This document shows, piece after piece, positions 1-8,072 of a stretch of 64,000 nucleotides of DNA (the first letter of the stretch is position 1; each line of letters begins with the position of its first letter). The notes beneath the pieces were generated by a model. That model did not search any database. It was given only the letters and a program-made list of their open reading frames with translations, and was not told where the DNA came from. The stretch spans positions 305,645-369,644 of the forward strand of contig NZ_QNHG01000001.1 of NCBI RefSeq assembly GCF_003290025.1, written 5' to 3'. Origin of the DNA: Pseudogemmobacter bohemicus. Its GTDB lineage: Bacteria; Pseudomonadota; Alphaproteobacteria; Rhodobacterales; Rhodobacteraceae. The position numbers were made by a program, and so were the translations under genes.

Positions 1-2
1 GG

Positions 3-761
3 GTTTACGGCCTTCAGGCGCGCGGGCTTTACGGCGAGGACCAGCCGCATGGAGATTTCACCGAAGCCGCGCGCGATTACATCGCCGAGATCCGCCAGGT
101 GCAGCCCTCGGGTCCTTATCTGTTGGGCGGCTTTTCCGGCGGCGGGCTGATCGCCTGGGAAATGGCGCGCCAGCTGGAGGAGGCGGGCGAAGAGGTGGCG
201 CAGCTTGTGCTGCTGGATACCCCCTTGCCGATGCGACCCGGTCTCAGCCGCCGCGACAAGGCGCTGATCAAGCTGGCAGAGCTGAAACGCAAAGGGCCGG
301 CCTATCTGGCGGAATGGGCGAGGAACCGTCTGGACTGGGAGCGCAGGAAGCGCGTCGCTGCGCCGGTCGAGGAAGAGGGCTTCCATAACAGCGCCATCGA
401 GGCGGCCTTCCGCGCCGCATTGCCGCGCTATCAGATGAGCCGGCGCCCCGGTGCAACGGTGCTGTTCCGGCCGCCCCTGGACCGGCAATGGCAGGTTTCG
501 GGCGGGAAATGGGTTTCGGTCGCGAAGGAATATGTGTTTGACGACAATGACCTGACCCGGTTCGCGCCGGCGCTGTGGGTGATCGAGGTGCCGGGCGACC
601 ACGATTCCATGGTGCTGGAGCCGAATGTGCGGGTGCTGGCTGCGGCGCTGAAGAGCTTGCTGACAGAGGCTGAGGCGGGGCTGATAAAATCCGGGCTGGC
701 AAAATCCGGGCTGGCAGAAATGGGGCCGCGCGATGCCCCGCTGGCCACGGCGGCGGAATGA
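3..761 (+). CDS. Thioesterase domain, 5'-truncated, probable C-terminus of an NRPS/PKS
   Basis: This is an alpha/beta-hydrolase thioesterase of the kind that releases the product at the end of NRPS or PKS lines. The reading frame is open to the left edge, so the start lies outside the window. The nucleophile motif GGFSGGG puts the Ser at 135-137. An Asp follows 27 residues later in LLDTP (216-218), the same spacing as in surfactin thioesterase, and a His lies in GDHDS (600-602), so the triad looks complete. The C-terminus holds a small tandem repeat (KSGLA twice). The stop overlaps the next start by four bases (ATGA), so the two genes are translationally coupled. It could instead be a stand-alone type II thioesterase, because the upstream part is not visible. 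Confidence 0.85.
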   Translation, partial: VYGLQARGLYGEDQPHGDFTEAARDYIAEIRQVQPSGPYLLGGFSGGGLIAWEMARQLEEAGEEVAQLVLLDTPLPMRPGLSRRDKALIKLAELKRKGPAYLAEWARNRLDWERRKRVAAPVEEEGFHNSAIEAAFRAALPRYQMSRRPGATVLFRPPLDRQWQVSGGKWVSVAKEYVFDDNDLTRFAPALWVIEVPGDHDSMVLEPNVRVLAAALKSLLTEAEAGLIKSGLAKSGLAEMGPRDAPLATAAE

Positions 762-1786
762 CGATGGCGACTGTTCTGACCATCATCCTCAACTGGCGCT
801 CGCCGGAGATGACTTTGAGCTCGGCCGAGGCGGCGAGGGTGGCGATGCAGGGGATCCCGGGCGCGATCACCATCGTTGACAATGATTCCGGCGATGGCTC
901 GTTTGAGCGGATGCAGGCCGAGGTGACCGCGCGGGGCTGGGATAAAGCTCCGGTGCCGGTCAGGGTGCTGCAATCGGGCCGGAATGGCGGCTTTGGCGCC
1001 GGCAATAATGTCGGCATCCTCGCGGGTCTGCCGGAGGGGTTTGCGGAGGGATTTTTGGGGGGGGCACGCCCCGATTACGTCTATGTGCTGAACTCGGATG
1101 CCTTTCCGGCGCCCGATGCGATCCGCATCCTGCTGGATCATCTGGAACTGAACCCCGCCACCGGTTTCGCCGGCAGCTATATCCATGGCGAGGATGGCAC
1201 ACCGCATCACACCGCCTTTCGCTACCCGACCGCGCTGAATGATTTCGAGCGCCATATCCGGCTGGGGATCGTCTCGCGCGCGATGCGGAACAGCATGGTT
1301 GCAATGCCGCTCCCCGACCGCGCGACACGGGTGGACTGGCTGGCCGGCGCCAGTCTGATGATGCGGATGGATGTGCTGGACCGGATCGGCCTCTTTGATG
1401 AGCGGTTTTTCCTCTATTACGAGGAGACCGATCTCTGTTTGCGTGCGGCGCGGGCCGGGTTCCCAACCGATTATGTGCCCGAAAGCCGGGTGGCCCATAT
1501 CGGCTCGGTCTCTACGGGCATGGGGAAATGGCAGCGGATCCCGGGCTTCTGGCTGGATTCGCGGCTGCATTATTTCGCCAAGAACCATGGCCGCGCCTAT
1601 GCGGCGGCGGCGACAGCGCTGGCGGCTCTGGGCGGGCTGATCTGGCGGGCGCGGCTTTTGGTGCAGCGAAAGCGCGATCCGATCGACCCGCCGCATTACC
1701 TGCGCGACCTGATCGCGCATGATATCCGGCGCGGTTTCGGCATGAGCCCGGAGCCTGCGCGCGACCATTCCCGGAAAGGGGCCTGA
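758..1786 (+). CDS. Family 2 glycosyltransferase (rhamnosyltransferase-like)
   Basis: This 342-residue cytosolic or membrane-associated GT-A glycosyltransferase transfers a sugar from a nucleotide donor. The N-terminus shows the GT2 fold start ([10 protein letters not shown], then [10 protein letters not shown]), the NGGFGAGNN loop, a donor-metal motif in VLNSDA near residue 111, and the acceptor-side motif [16 protein letters not shown] near residues 213-228, which is typical of WbbL-type rhamnosyltransferases. It starts inside the end of the thioesterase gene and is followed one base later by the NRPS gene, so it belongs to the same operon. This suggests that the NRPS product, or a lipid or peptide linked to it, is glycosylated. 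The donor sugar cannot be read from the sequence. Confidence 0.85.
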   Translation: MTMATVLTIILNWRSPEMTLSSAEAARVAMQGIPGAITIVDNDSGDGSFERMQAEVTARGWDKAPVPVRVLQSGRNGGFGAGNNVGILAGLPEGFAEGFLGGARPDYVYVLNSDAFPAPDAIRILLDHLELNPATGFAGSYIHGEDGTPHHTAFRYPTALNDFERHIRLGIVSRAMRNSMVAMPLPDRATRVDWLAGASLMMRMDVLDRIGLFDERFFLYYEETDLCLRAARAGFPTDYVPESRVAHIGSVSTGMGKWQRIPGFWLDSRLHYFAKNHGRAYAAAATALAALGGLIWRARLLVQRKRDPIDPPHYLRDLIAHDIRRGFGMSPEPARDHSRKGA

Positions 1787-1787
1787 G

Positions 1788-4700
1788 ATGAGCCTGACCG
1801 CTATCCTGATCGGCAATGAGACGCTGACGCGCGAATGTGGTGCGCTCTGGCTTTCGCGGGGGCATCGGATCCTGGGCGTCGTCAGCGAGGCGGAGCCGGT
1901 CCGGGACTGGGCGCAAGGTGCGGGGCTGGCGCTGTGTGATCTGGCGGATCTGCCGCCTGCCGACTGGATCCTGTCGGTAGCCAATCTGCGCCTGCTGGGG
2001 CCGGAGGTTCTGGGGCGGGCTTTGCGAGGCGCGGTGAATTTCCATGACGGGCCGTTGCCGGAACATGCCGGGCTGAATGCACCGGTCTGGGCTATCCTTG
2101 CAGGCGAGGCGCGCCATGGCGTGACCTGGCATCTGATCGAGGGCGGCGTGGATCAGGGGCGGATACTCGCTGAGCGCCGTTTCGACATGGCGCCGGACGA
2201 GACGGCGCTGACGCTGAACACGCGCTGTTTCGAAGAGGGGCTCGGGTCCTTCCCCGATGTGATGCTGGCACTGGAAAGCGGGGCGGCGCCGCAGGCGCAG
2301 CGCCCTGGCGGCGATGCGATGCATCGCCGCGCGGACCGTCCGGCGGCGATGGGGCGGATTGATTTCTGCCTTCCGGCGGCAGAGGTGGTGCGGCTGGTTC
2401 GGGGCCTTGATCACGGGCGTTACTGGAACCCGCTGACCACGGCGAAGATCGACACCGGCTCTGAGGTGCTGAATGTCGGAACGGCGGAGCTTGTGGCGGG
2501 GGAGGGCGCGGCGGGGACGGTGTTGACCGCCGGGCCGGAGGGGCTGGTGGTGGCCTGTGGCACCGGTGCGGTGCGGCTTGACCGGCTGAGCTGTCAGATT
2601 TCCGGCCGTCCGGTGATGGCCTCGATGGTCGGGGCGGCCTGGCTGCCTTTGCCGGGCGGCGACGAAGCGGCGGCGCTGACCGCTGCGGCTGCGGCCCTGG
2701 CCCCGCAGGAGGGGCGGCTGCGTGCGGCGCTGCTGGCGCTGCATCCGGTGATCCTGCCGGGAGACCTGCCTGGGGAAAAGGCGGCCGACTGGCGCCGGTT
2801 TCCTTTCGGACGCCGGCATGGTCTGGCCGAACTTGCGCTGGCCGGCCTCCGCGCGACTGGTTCTGTCGCGGGCGATTTCGCGAGGGCGGCGCCGGGCCGC
2901 ACCGGCTATATCGCGGCCTGGGAGCCGTTGCGCGCCGGGGGGGAGACGGTGGCGGCGGCGCTGGCAGGGGTCAGGGCGGCGCTGGCGCGGCCGGCGAGCG
3001 GCTGGGCGCTGGATCTGATGGTGCGCGACCAGGCGCTGGCGGGGATCGGGACGCCGCCGGTCGCGCTGTCGGAGGCGGAGCCGGTGGCGGGGGCCGGGCT
3101 GGTCCTGACGCCGGAGGCCGTGATCTGGGATGCCGCGCGGCTGGATGAGGCGGCAGCACAGGCTCTGGCCGTGCGGATCGACTGGCTGGCGGCGGAGGTT
3201 GCCGGGGCGGGTGCGCGGCCGCTGGCCGATCTGCCCATGCTGACGCCTGCCGAGTATGATCTCGTGATCAATGGGTTCAACCTGACGGGGCTGGAGCATG
3301 ACCGCGAGGCTCTGGTTCATACCGCCTTTGAGGCCCAGGTGGCGCGGACACCCGATGCCCCGGCTTTGGCCTTTGAGGATGAGGTGTTGAGCTACAGCGC
3401 GCTGAACGCCCGGGCCAATCGCGCCGCGCATGTTTTGCGCGGGATGGGGGTCGGGCCGGGGGTGCTGGTCGGGCTCTCGACCCGGCGCAGCGTCGATCTG
3501 GTTGCCGGCGCGCTGGCGATCCTGAAGGCGGGCGGCGCCTATGTGCCGATGGACCCCGCCTATCCGGCCGAGCGGCTGGCTTTGTTCGCCGAGGACAGCG
3601 GCGCCTCGGTGATCGTGACGCAATCGGATCTGATGGCGGATCTGGTGGCGGGCCTGCCAGAGGGCGTTTCAACGCTGTCGCTGGACCGGGATCCGCGGCT
3701 GGCCGGGGCGCCGGACTGGAACCCGGCAGGCGGCGCGCAGCCCGAAGATATCGCCTATATGATCTATACTTCCGGCTCGACCGGGCGGCCCAAGGGGGTG
3801 CAGGTCGAGCACCGCAATGTCGCCAATTTCTTCACCGGCATGGATCAGCGGATCGGGCGCGTACCGGGGTCCTGGCTGGCGGTCACCTCGCTGTCTTTCG
3901 ACATCTCGGTGCTGGAGCTGTTCTGGACGCTGGCACGCGGCTTTAAGGTGGTGATTTCCTCGGATGAGAACCGGGCGCTGGTTTCGGGGGCGCGGATCAC
4001 CTCGGAGCGGAAGATGGATTTCTCGCTCTATTACTGGGGCAATGATGACGGGCCGGGGCCGAAGAAATACCAGCTTTTGCTGGATGGTGCGCGCTTTGCC
4101 GATCAACACGGCTTTGTCGCGGTCTGGACGCCCGAGCGGCATTTCCACGCCTTTGGCGGCCCCTATCCGAACCCGAGCGTGACCGGTGCGGCGGTGGCGG
4201 CGGTGACCTCGAATATCGGGGTCAGGGCGGGTTCGGTGGTGGCGCCGCTGCATCATCCTGCAAGGATCGCCGAGGAATGGGCGGTGATCGACAATCTGAC
4301 CGCAGGCCGCGCCGGGCTGGCTTTTGCCTCGGGCTGGCATCCGGATGATTTCGTGCTGCGGCCGGAAAATGCGCCGCCAAAGAACAAGGCCGCGATGTTC
4401 CAGGCGATCCGCGATGTGCGGGCGTTGTGGCGCGGTGAAGGGGTGGATTTTCCGAAGGCGGATGGCACCACATTCACCGTGAAAACACAGCCGCGCCCGG
4501 TCTCAGCGGAACTGCCGGTCTGGGTGACGACCGCAGGCAACCCCGAGACCTGGGCCGAGGCGGGGCGGGCCGGCGCCAATGTGCTGACCCATCTTCTGGG
4601 CCAGTCGATTGCGGAAGTGGCTGACAAGATTGCGCTCTATCATTCCGCTTTGCGCGAGGCGGGCCATGATCCGGCGGATTTCACCGTCACGCTGATGCTG

Positions 4701-6389
4701 CACAGCTATATCGCGGCAACGCGCGAGGAGGCGCGGCGCGTGGCCGAGGCGCCGATGAAATCCTACCTCGCTTCGGCGGCGGCGCTGGTGAAGCAATATG
4801 CCTGGGCCTTTCCGGCGTTCAAAAAGCCGGCGGGCGCCGCCAATCCGATGGATATCGACCTTGCGGCTTTGTCGGAGGAAGAGAATGCGGCGATCCTCGA
4901 TTTCGCGTTCCAGCGCTATTTTGACGAGTCTGGCCTGTTTGGCACCGTCGAGGATGCGCTTACCCGCGTCGAGGCGCTGAAAGCGATTGGCGTCGGCGAG
5001 GTTGCCTGTCTGGTCGATTACGGCATCGCGCCGGAGGTGGTTCTTGAGGGGCTGAAGCCGCTGGCCGAAGTGGTGCGGCTGGCCAATCAGGGTGGGCCGG
5101 CAGCGGATGATTTCTCGATCGCGGCGCAGATCCACCGGCACAAGGTCACGCATCTGCAATGCACACCCTCGATGGCGCGGATGATCGTGATGGATGAGGA
5201 AAGCCGTCGCGCGCTGGCCGGGGTAAACACGATGATGGTCGGCGGTGAGGCGCTGCCGGGCGCGCTGGCGGCTGAATTGAAAGCGGCCGGGGTGGGGCGG
5301 CTTTTGAACATGTATGGGCCGACCGAGACGACTATCTGGTCGTCGGTCGAAGAGGTGGGCGCGGGCGATCCGGTGGTGAATATCGGCAAGCCTTTGGCGA
5401 ACCAACAGCTTTATGTGCTGGATGCGGCGCGGCGCCCGGTGCCTGTTGGCGTCGAGGGAGAGCTGTGGATTGGCGGCGAGGGTGTCACGCGCGGCTATTG
5501 GCGGCGGCCCGATCTGACGGCGGAGCGGTTTGTTCCGAACCCTTTCCATGCAGGGCGGATGTATCAGACCGGGGACCTCGTACGGCTGCGCGCGGATGGG
5601 CGGGTTGATTATGTCGGGCGGGCTGACAGTCAGGTGAAGCTGCGCGGCTACCGGATTGAGCTGGGGGAGATCGAGGCGGTGCTGGAGGCGCAGCCCGGGG
5701 TGACCCAGGCGGTGGTGATGGCGCGCGAAGACAGTCCGGGCGATCTGCGGCTGGTGGCGTATGTGAGCGGCAGCGCCGTTGAAACCGGGCTGCGGGATGC
5801 ACTGGCCCGCGCATTGCCGGAGCATATGAGGCCCGCGCATTATGTGGCGGTGGAGCGCTTCCCGCTGACACCGAACCGTAAGGTCGACCGTAAAGCGCTG
5901 CCGGCACCGTCGCGCTTCTTGCCCGAAGCCGGGCCAGCAGCGCCGGACACCGGGACGCCTGTGGCGGCGGCAGCTGTCGCACCGGTGCAACCTGGCGCGG
6001 CGGATCCGGCCATCGGCAATGAGATCGCGAAGATCTGGGCGCGGGTGCTTGGGGTGGCGCGGGTCGGGCCTAAGGACAATTTCTTCGCGCTGGGGGGCCA
6101 TTCGTTGCTGGCGGTGCAGACCCATCGCGAGATCCGTGAGCGGTTGCCGCAGGCGAAGGTGTCAATCACGGATATCTTCCGCTTCCCGGTGCTGGAGGCG
6201 CTGGTGGCGCATGTCGGCGGTGGGGCGGTGGGGCCTGTGGTCGCCGTGCAGGCGCCGGTGTTCCGGCCGGTGTTCCAGCCGGTGGCGCAAGTGGCGGTCG
6301 TGCAGGCGGTGCCGATGGATGCTGGTCTGGACCAGGCGATGGCGCGGCGCCGCGCGATGCGGCTTGCGCGGCGGGGTGTGGATGCCTGA
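1788..6389 (+). CDS. Single-module NRPS: formyltransferase, adenylation domain with inserted luciferase-like monooxygenase, carrier domain
   Basis: This 1533-residue protein has four recognisable parts. Residues 1-300 are a formyltransferase domain like methionyl-tRNA formyltransferase, with the catalytic triad at N84, H86 (VNFHDGPLP) and D122 (GGVDQGR); the H-to-D spacing of 36 equals that of E. coli Fmt. Residues 300-490 look like the remains of a condensation domain with no HHxxxDG. The adenylation domain starts near 490: [11 protein letters not shown] about 659-670, FDIS about 704. It is interrupted at 740-1100 by a luciferase-like FMN monooxygenase (the MupA/Atu3671-type family) and resumes with NMYGPTE near 1174, YQTGD and [10 protein letters not shown] near 1362. 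A carrier domain follows with GGHSL, phosphopantetheine Ser1439. There is no condensation-competent or release domain here, so it probably acts as a loading module that formylates and perhaps N-oxidises its substrate. The substrate is unknown. Confidence 0.92.
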   Translation: MSLTAILIGNETLTRECGALWLSRGHRILGVVSEAEPVRDWAQGAGLALCDLADLPPADWILSVANLRLLGPEVLGRALRGAVNFHDGPLPEHAGLNAPVWAILAGEARHGVTWHLIEGGVDQGRILAERRFDMAPDETALTLNTRCFEEGLGSFPDVMLALESGAAPQAQRPGGDAMHRRADRPAAMGRIDFCLPAAEVVRLVRGLDHGRYWNPLTTAKIDTGSEVLNVGTAELVAGEGAAGTVLTAGPEGLVVACGTGAVRLDRLSCQISGRPVMASMVGAAWLPLPGGDEAAALTAAAAALAPQEGRLRAALLALHPVILPGDLPGEKAADWRRFPFGRRHGLAELALAGLRATGSVAGDFARAAPGRTGYIAAWEPLRAGGETVAAALAGVRAALARPASGWALDLMVRDQALAGIGTPPVALSEAEPVAGAGLVLTPEAVIWDAARLDEAAAQALAVRIDWLAAEVAGAGARPLADLPMLTPAEYDLVINGFNLTGLEHDREALVHTAFEAQVARTPDAPALAFEDEVLSYSALNARANRAAHVLRGMGVGPGVLVGLSTRRSVDLVAGALAILKAGGAYVPMDPAYPAERLALFAEDSGASVIVTQSDLMADLVAGLPEGVSTLSLDRDPRLAGAPDWNPAGGAQPEDIAYMIYTSGSTGRPKGVQVEHRNVANFFTGMDQRIGRVPGSWLAVTSLSFDISVLELFWTLARGFKVVISSDENRALVSGARITSERKMDFSLYYWGNDDGPGPKKYQLLLDGARFADQHGFVAVWTPERHFHAFGGPYPNPSVTGAAVAAVTSNIGVRAGSVVAPLHHPARIAEEWAVIDNLTAGRAGLAFASGWHPDDFVLRPENAPPKNKAAMFQAIRDVRALWRGEGVDFPKADGTTFTVKTQPRPVSAELPVWVTTAGNPETWAEAGRAGANVLTHLLGQSIAEVADKIALYHSALREAGHDPADFTVTLMLHSYIAATREEARRVAEAPMKSYLASAAALVKQYAWAFPAFKKPAGAANPMDIDLAALSEEENAAILDFAFQRYFDESGLFGTVEDALTRVEALKAIGVGEVACLVDYGIAPEVVLEGLKPLAEVVRLANQGGPAADDFSIAAQIHRHKVTHLQCTPSMARMIVMDEESRRALAGVNTMMVGGEALPGALAAELKAAGVGRLLNMYGPTETTIWSSVEEVGAGDPVVNIGKPLANQQLYVLDAARRPVPVGVEGELWIGGEGVTRGYWRRPDLTAERFVPNPFHAGRMYQTGDLVRLRADGRVDYVGRADSQVKLRGYRIELGEIEAVLEAQPGVTQAVVMAREDSPGDLRLVAYVSGSAVETGLRDALARALPEHMRPAHYVAVERFPLTPNRKVDRKALPAPSRFLPEAGPAAPDTGTPVAAAAVAPVQPGAADPAIGNEIAKIWARVLGVARVGPKDNFFALGGHSLLAVQTHREIRERLPQAKVSITDIFRFPVLEALVAHVGGGAVGPVVAVQAPVFRPVFQPVAQVAVVQAVPMDAGLDQAMARRRAMRLARRGVDA

Positions 6390-7011
6390 TCCGGGGCAGG
6401 TGCTGGCAGTTCGGGCGGCGGCGTTTTTGCCGGCGGGGTGCTTTGTGGCCTCGGCGGATCCTGGTCGGCTCTGGCCGCTTTGGGCCGGAGAAGACACGGC
6501 CAGCATGGTGCCGCGCAGGGCGGCGGAGTTTTCCGCCGGGCGGCATGCGGCGCGTCTGGCGATGGCAGCGGCCGGGCTGGAGGGGGGCGCTGTGCCCAGG
6601 GGGGCGGATCGCGCGCCGGTCTGGGCTCCGGGCATGGTCGGCTCGATCAGCCATTCGGATCTGGCCTGTATCGCGGCGGTGTCATCAGGGCTGCGGGGGA
6701 TTGGCCTCGATCTGGAACCGCTTCGGTCGCTGGATCCGGGCGTTGCCGCACTGATCTGCGGGCCGTCAGACCTGGTCGCGGCAGAGGGCGATCCGGGGCT
6801 CCTGGTCTTTTGCGCCAAGGAGGCGGCCTACAAGGCGCAATATGCGCTGACGCGCCGGCTCTTTGGCCCTGATATGCTGGCGGTCTCGATCCGGGGCGAC
6901 ATGTTTCGCGCCCGGATGCAGGAGGATGTCGCGCCCTTTGCGGCGGGCGCGGAGATTGAGGGGCGCATCACGCTTTGCGCCGGGCATGTGCTGGCGGTCG
7001 CCTGGCTGTGA
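6382..7011 (+). CDS. 4'-phosphopantetheinyl transferase, EntD/Sfp type
   Basis: This enzyme moves phosphopantetheine from CoA to the Ser of carrier domains and so activates the neighbouring NRPS. The three family motifs are visible in a 209-residue protein: [17 protein letters not shown] near residues 74-90, GIGLDLEP near 111-118 (Mg-binding Asp and Glu), and [12 protein letters not shown] near 143-154. The chosen ATG lies eight bases inside the end of the NRPS gene, which gives the usual EntD length; longer in-frame reading upstream is only a shadow of the NRPS. It is the last gene of the cluster and ends six bases from the convergent fds operon. Confidence 0.9.
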   Translation: MPDPGQVLAVRAAAFLPAGCFVASADPGRLWPLWAGEDTASMVPRRAAEFSAGRHAARLAMAAAGLEGGAVPRGADRAPVWAPGMVGSISHSDLACIAAVSSGLRGIGLDLEPLRSLDPGVAALICGPSDLVAAEGDPGLLVFCAKEAAYKAQYALTRRLFGPDMLAVSIRGDMFRARMQEDVAPFAAGAEIEGRITLCAGHVLAVAWL

Positions 7012-7017
7012 CGGGGC

Positions 7018-7251
7018 TCAGGCCGGATCGGGGCGGCGGATCTTTGCGGCGGCTTTGAGCACCAGCGGGCGCAGGCCTTCACCACCGGCGTCGATAATCT
7101 CGAAGAACTGGCGACGCATCCGGGGCTCCCAGAAATCATTGATATGGCTGGAAAGACCTTCGATGCCTTCGGCCTCGGGCTTGCTCTCCATGAACATGGC
7201 GATCTGATTGGCCATGCGCGGGATTTTCGGGTTGATGCCGTCAGTTTGCAT
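7018..7251 (-). CDS. fdsD: Formate dehydrogenase subunit delta
   Basis: This is a small 77-residue protein with the FdsD signature: MANQIAMFMESKP, then HINDFWEPRMR and a short tail. In Rhodobacter capsulatus the delta subunit is needed to form active NAD-dependent formate dehydrogenase and is thought to help with the molybdenum cofactor; it is a small partner of the FdsA/FdsB/FdsG enzyme. The gene is last in the operon, and its start overlaps the end of fdhD by 11 bases. Confidence 0.9.
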   Translation of the reverse strand: MQTDGINPKIPRMANQIAMFMESKPEAEGIEGLSSHINDFWEPRMRRQFFEIIDAGGEGLRPLVLKAAAKIRRPDPA

Positions 7252-8059
7252 GGGGTTGCTCCGTTACGATGCGGTCTGAATGGGTGAAAAGCTCGAATTT
7301 TTCCGGACGAGCGAGGGCGATCACCGTGATGCCGAGATGGTCGGCCAGCGCCACGGCATCGGCGGTCGGCGCCGAAACTGCGATCAGCATCCCGGCACCG
7401 ATGGCTGCAACCTTCTGCACCATATCGGTCGAGACGCGGGAGGTCAGGACCACCGCACCTTCCGGGGGATCATGGCGCACCAGATGACCCGCGAGCTTGT
7501 CCAGCGCATTGTGGCGCCCGACATCTTCGCGCGCGGCGAAGAGGCCGCCGGGAACCCAGTAAGCTGCGCAATGGGCTGCGCGGGTGATGTCGTGGAGCGG
7601 CTGATGCGCGGGCAACGCCGCGATGGCGTCGCGCACCTCGGCCGGGGTCATGCGGAACGGGGAAGGGGCCACCGGGGGCAGCTCGCGCAGCGCCTCATTG
7701 ATGCTGTCGATACCGCAGAGGCCACAGCCAACGGGGCCCGCCATGGTACGGCGGCGTTTGGCAAGGCGCGCCTCGGCTTCAGGCACCAGCCAGGACTGCA
7801 CGTCAATGCCACGCTCGCCCGCGACCACGGTGATCTCTTCGATCTCATGCGGGCGGGCGATGCCTTCGGTCAGCGCGAAACCATAAGCGAAATCAACCAG
7901 ATCGTCCGGAGTTGCCATCATCACGGCCTGGGTCGTACCGTTAAAGGACAGCGCTACCGCAAATTCCTGCGGCAGCGTGCGGTTTCCCTGTTCGATGGCG
8001 TCCCCGCCCTCCCGCGCCCCGAAGAAGAGGCGCGGAACCGGTTTTGATCCGATGGTCAT
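7241..8059 (-). CDS. fdhD: Formate dehydrogenase accessory sulfurtransferase FdhD (FdsC)
   Basis: FdhD carries sulfur to bis-MGD so that formate dehydrogenase becomes active. The 272-residue protein has the CGLCG motif near residues 114-118 that holds the reactive cysteines, the family segments DLVDFAYGFALTEGI and EDVGRHNALDKL, and the SRVSTDMVQK motif. The start at MTIGSKP was chosen because GGAG stands a few bases upstream and the previous stop lies 13 bases away; longer reading would overlap fdsA. The order G-B-A-C-D matches the R. capsulatus fds operon, where this gene is called fdsC. Confidence 0.93.
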   Translation of the reverse strand: MTIGSKPVPRLFFGAREGGDAIEQGNRTLPQEFAVALSFNGTTQAVMMATPDDLVDFAYGFALTEGIARPHEIEEITVVAGERGIDVQSWLVPEAEARLAKRRRTMAGPVGCGLCGIDSINEALRELPPVAPSPFRMTPAEVRDAIAALPAHQPLHDITRAAHCAAYWVPGGLFAAREDVGRHNALDKLAGHLVRHDPPEGAVVLTSRVSTDMVQKVAAIGAGMLIAVSAPTADAVALADHLGITVIALARPEKFELFTHSDRIVTEQPHAN

Positions 8060-8072
8060 GTCAGCTCCGCCT

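Noticed and set aside
431-6125. Several very long minus-strand open readings (up to about 700 codons) opposite the glycosyltransferase and NRPS genes
   Set aside because: They are Arg/Pro/His-rich antisense readings typical of high-GC DNA and show no domain motif, while the plus-strand proteins are clear family members.
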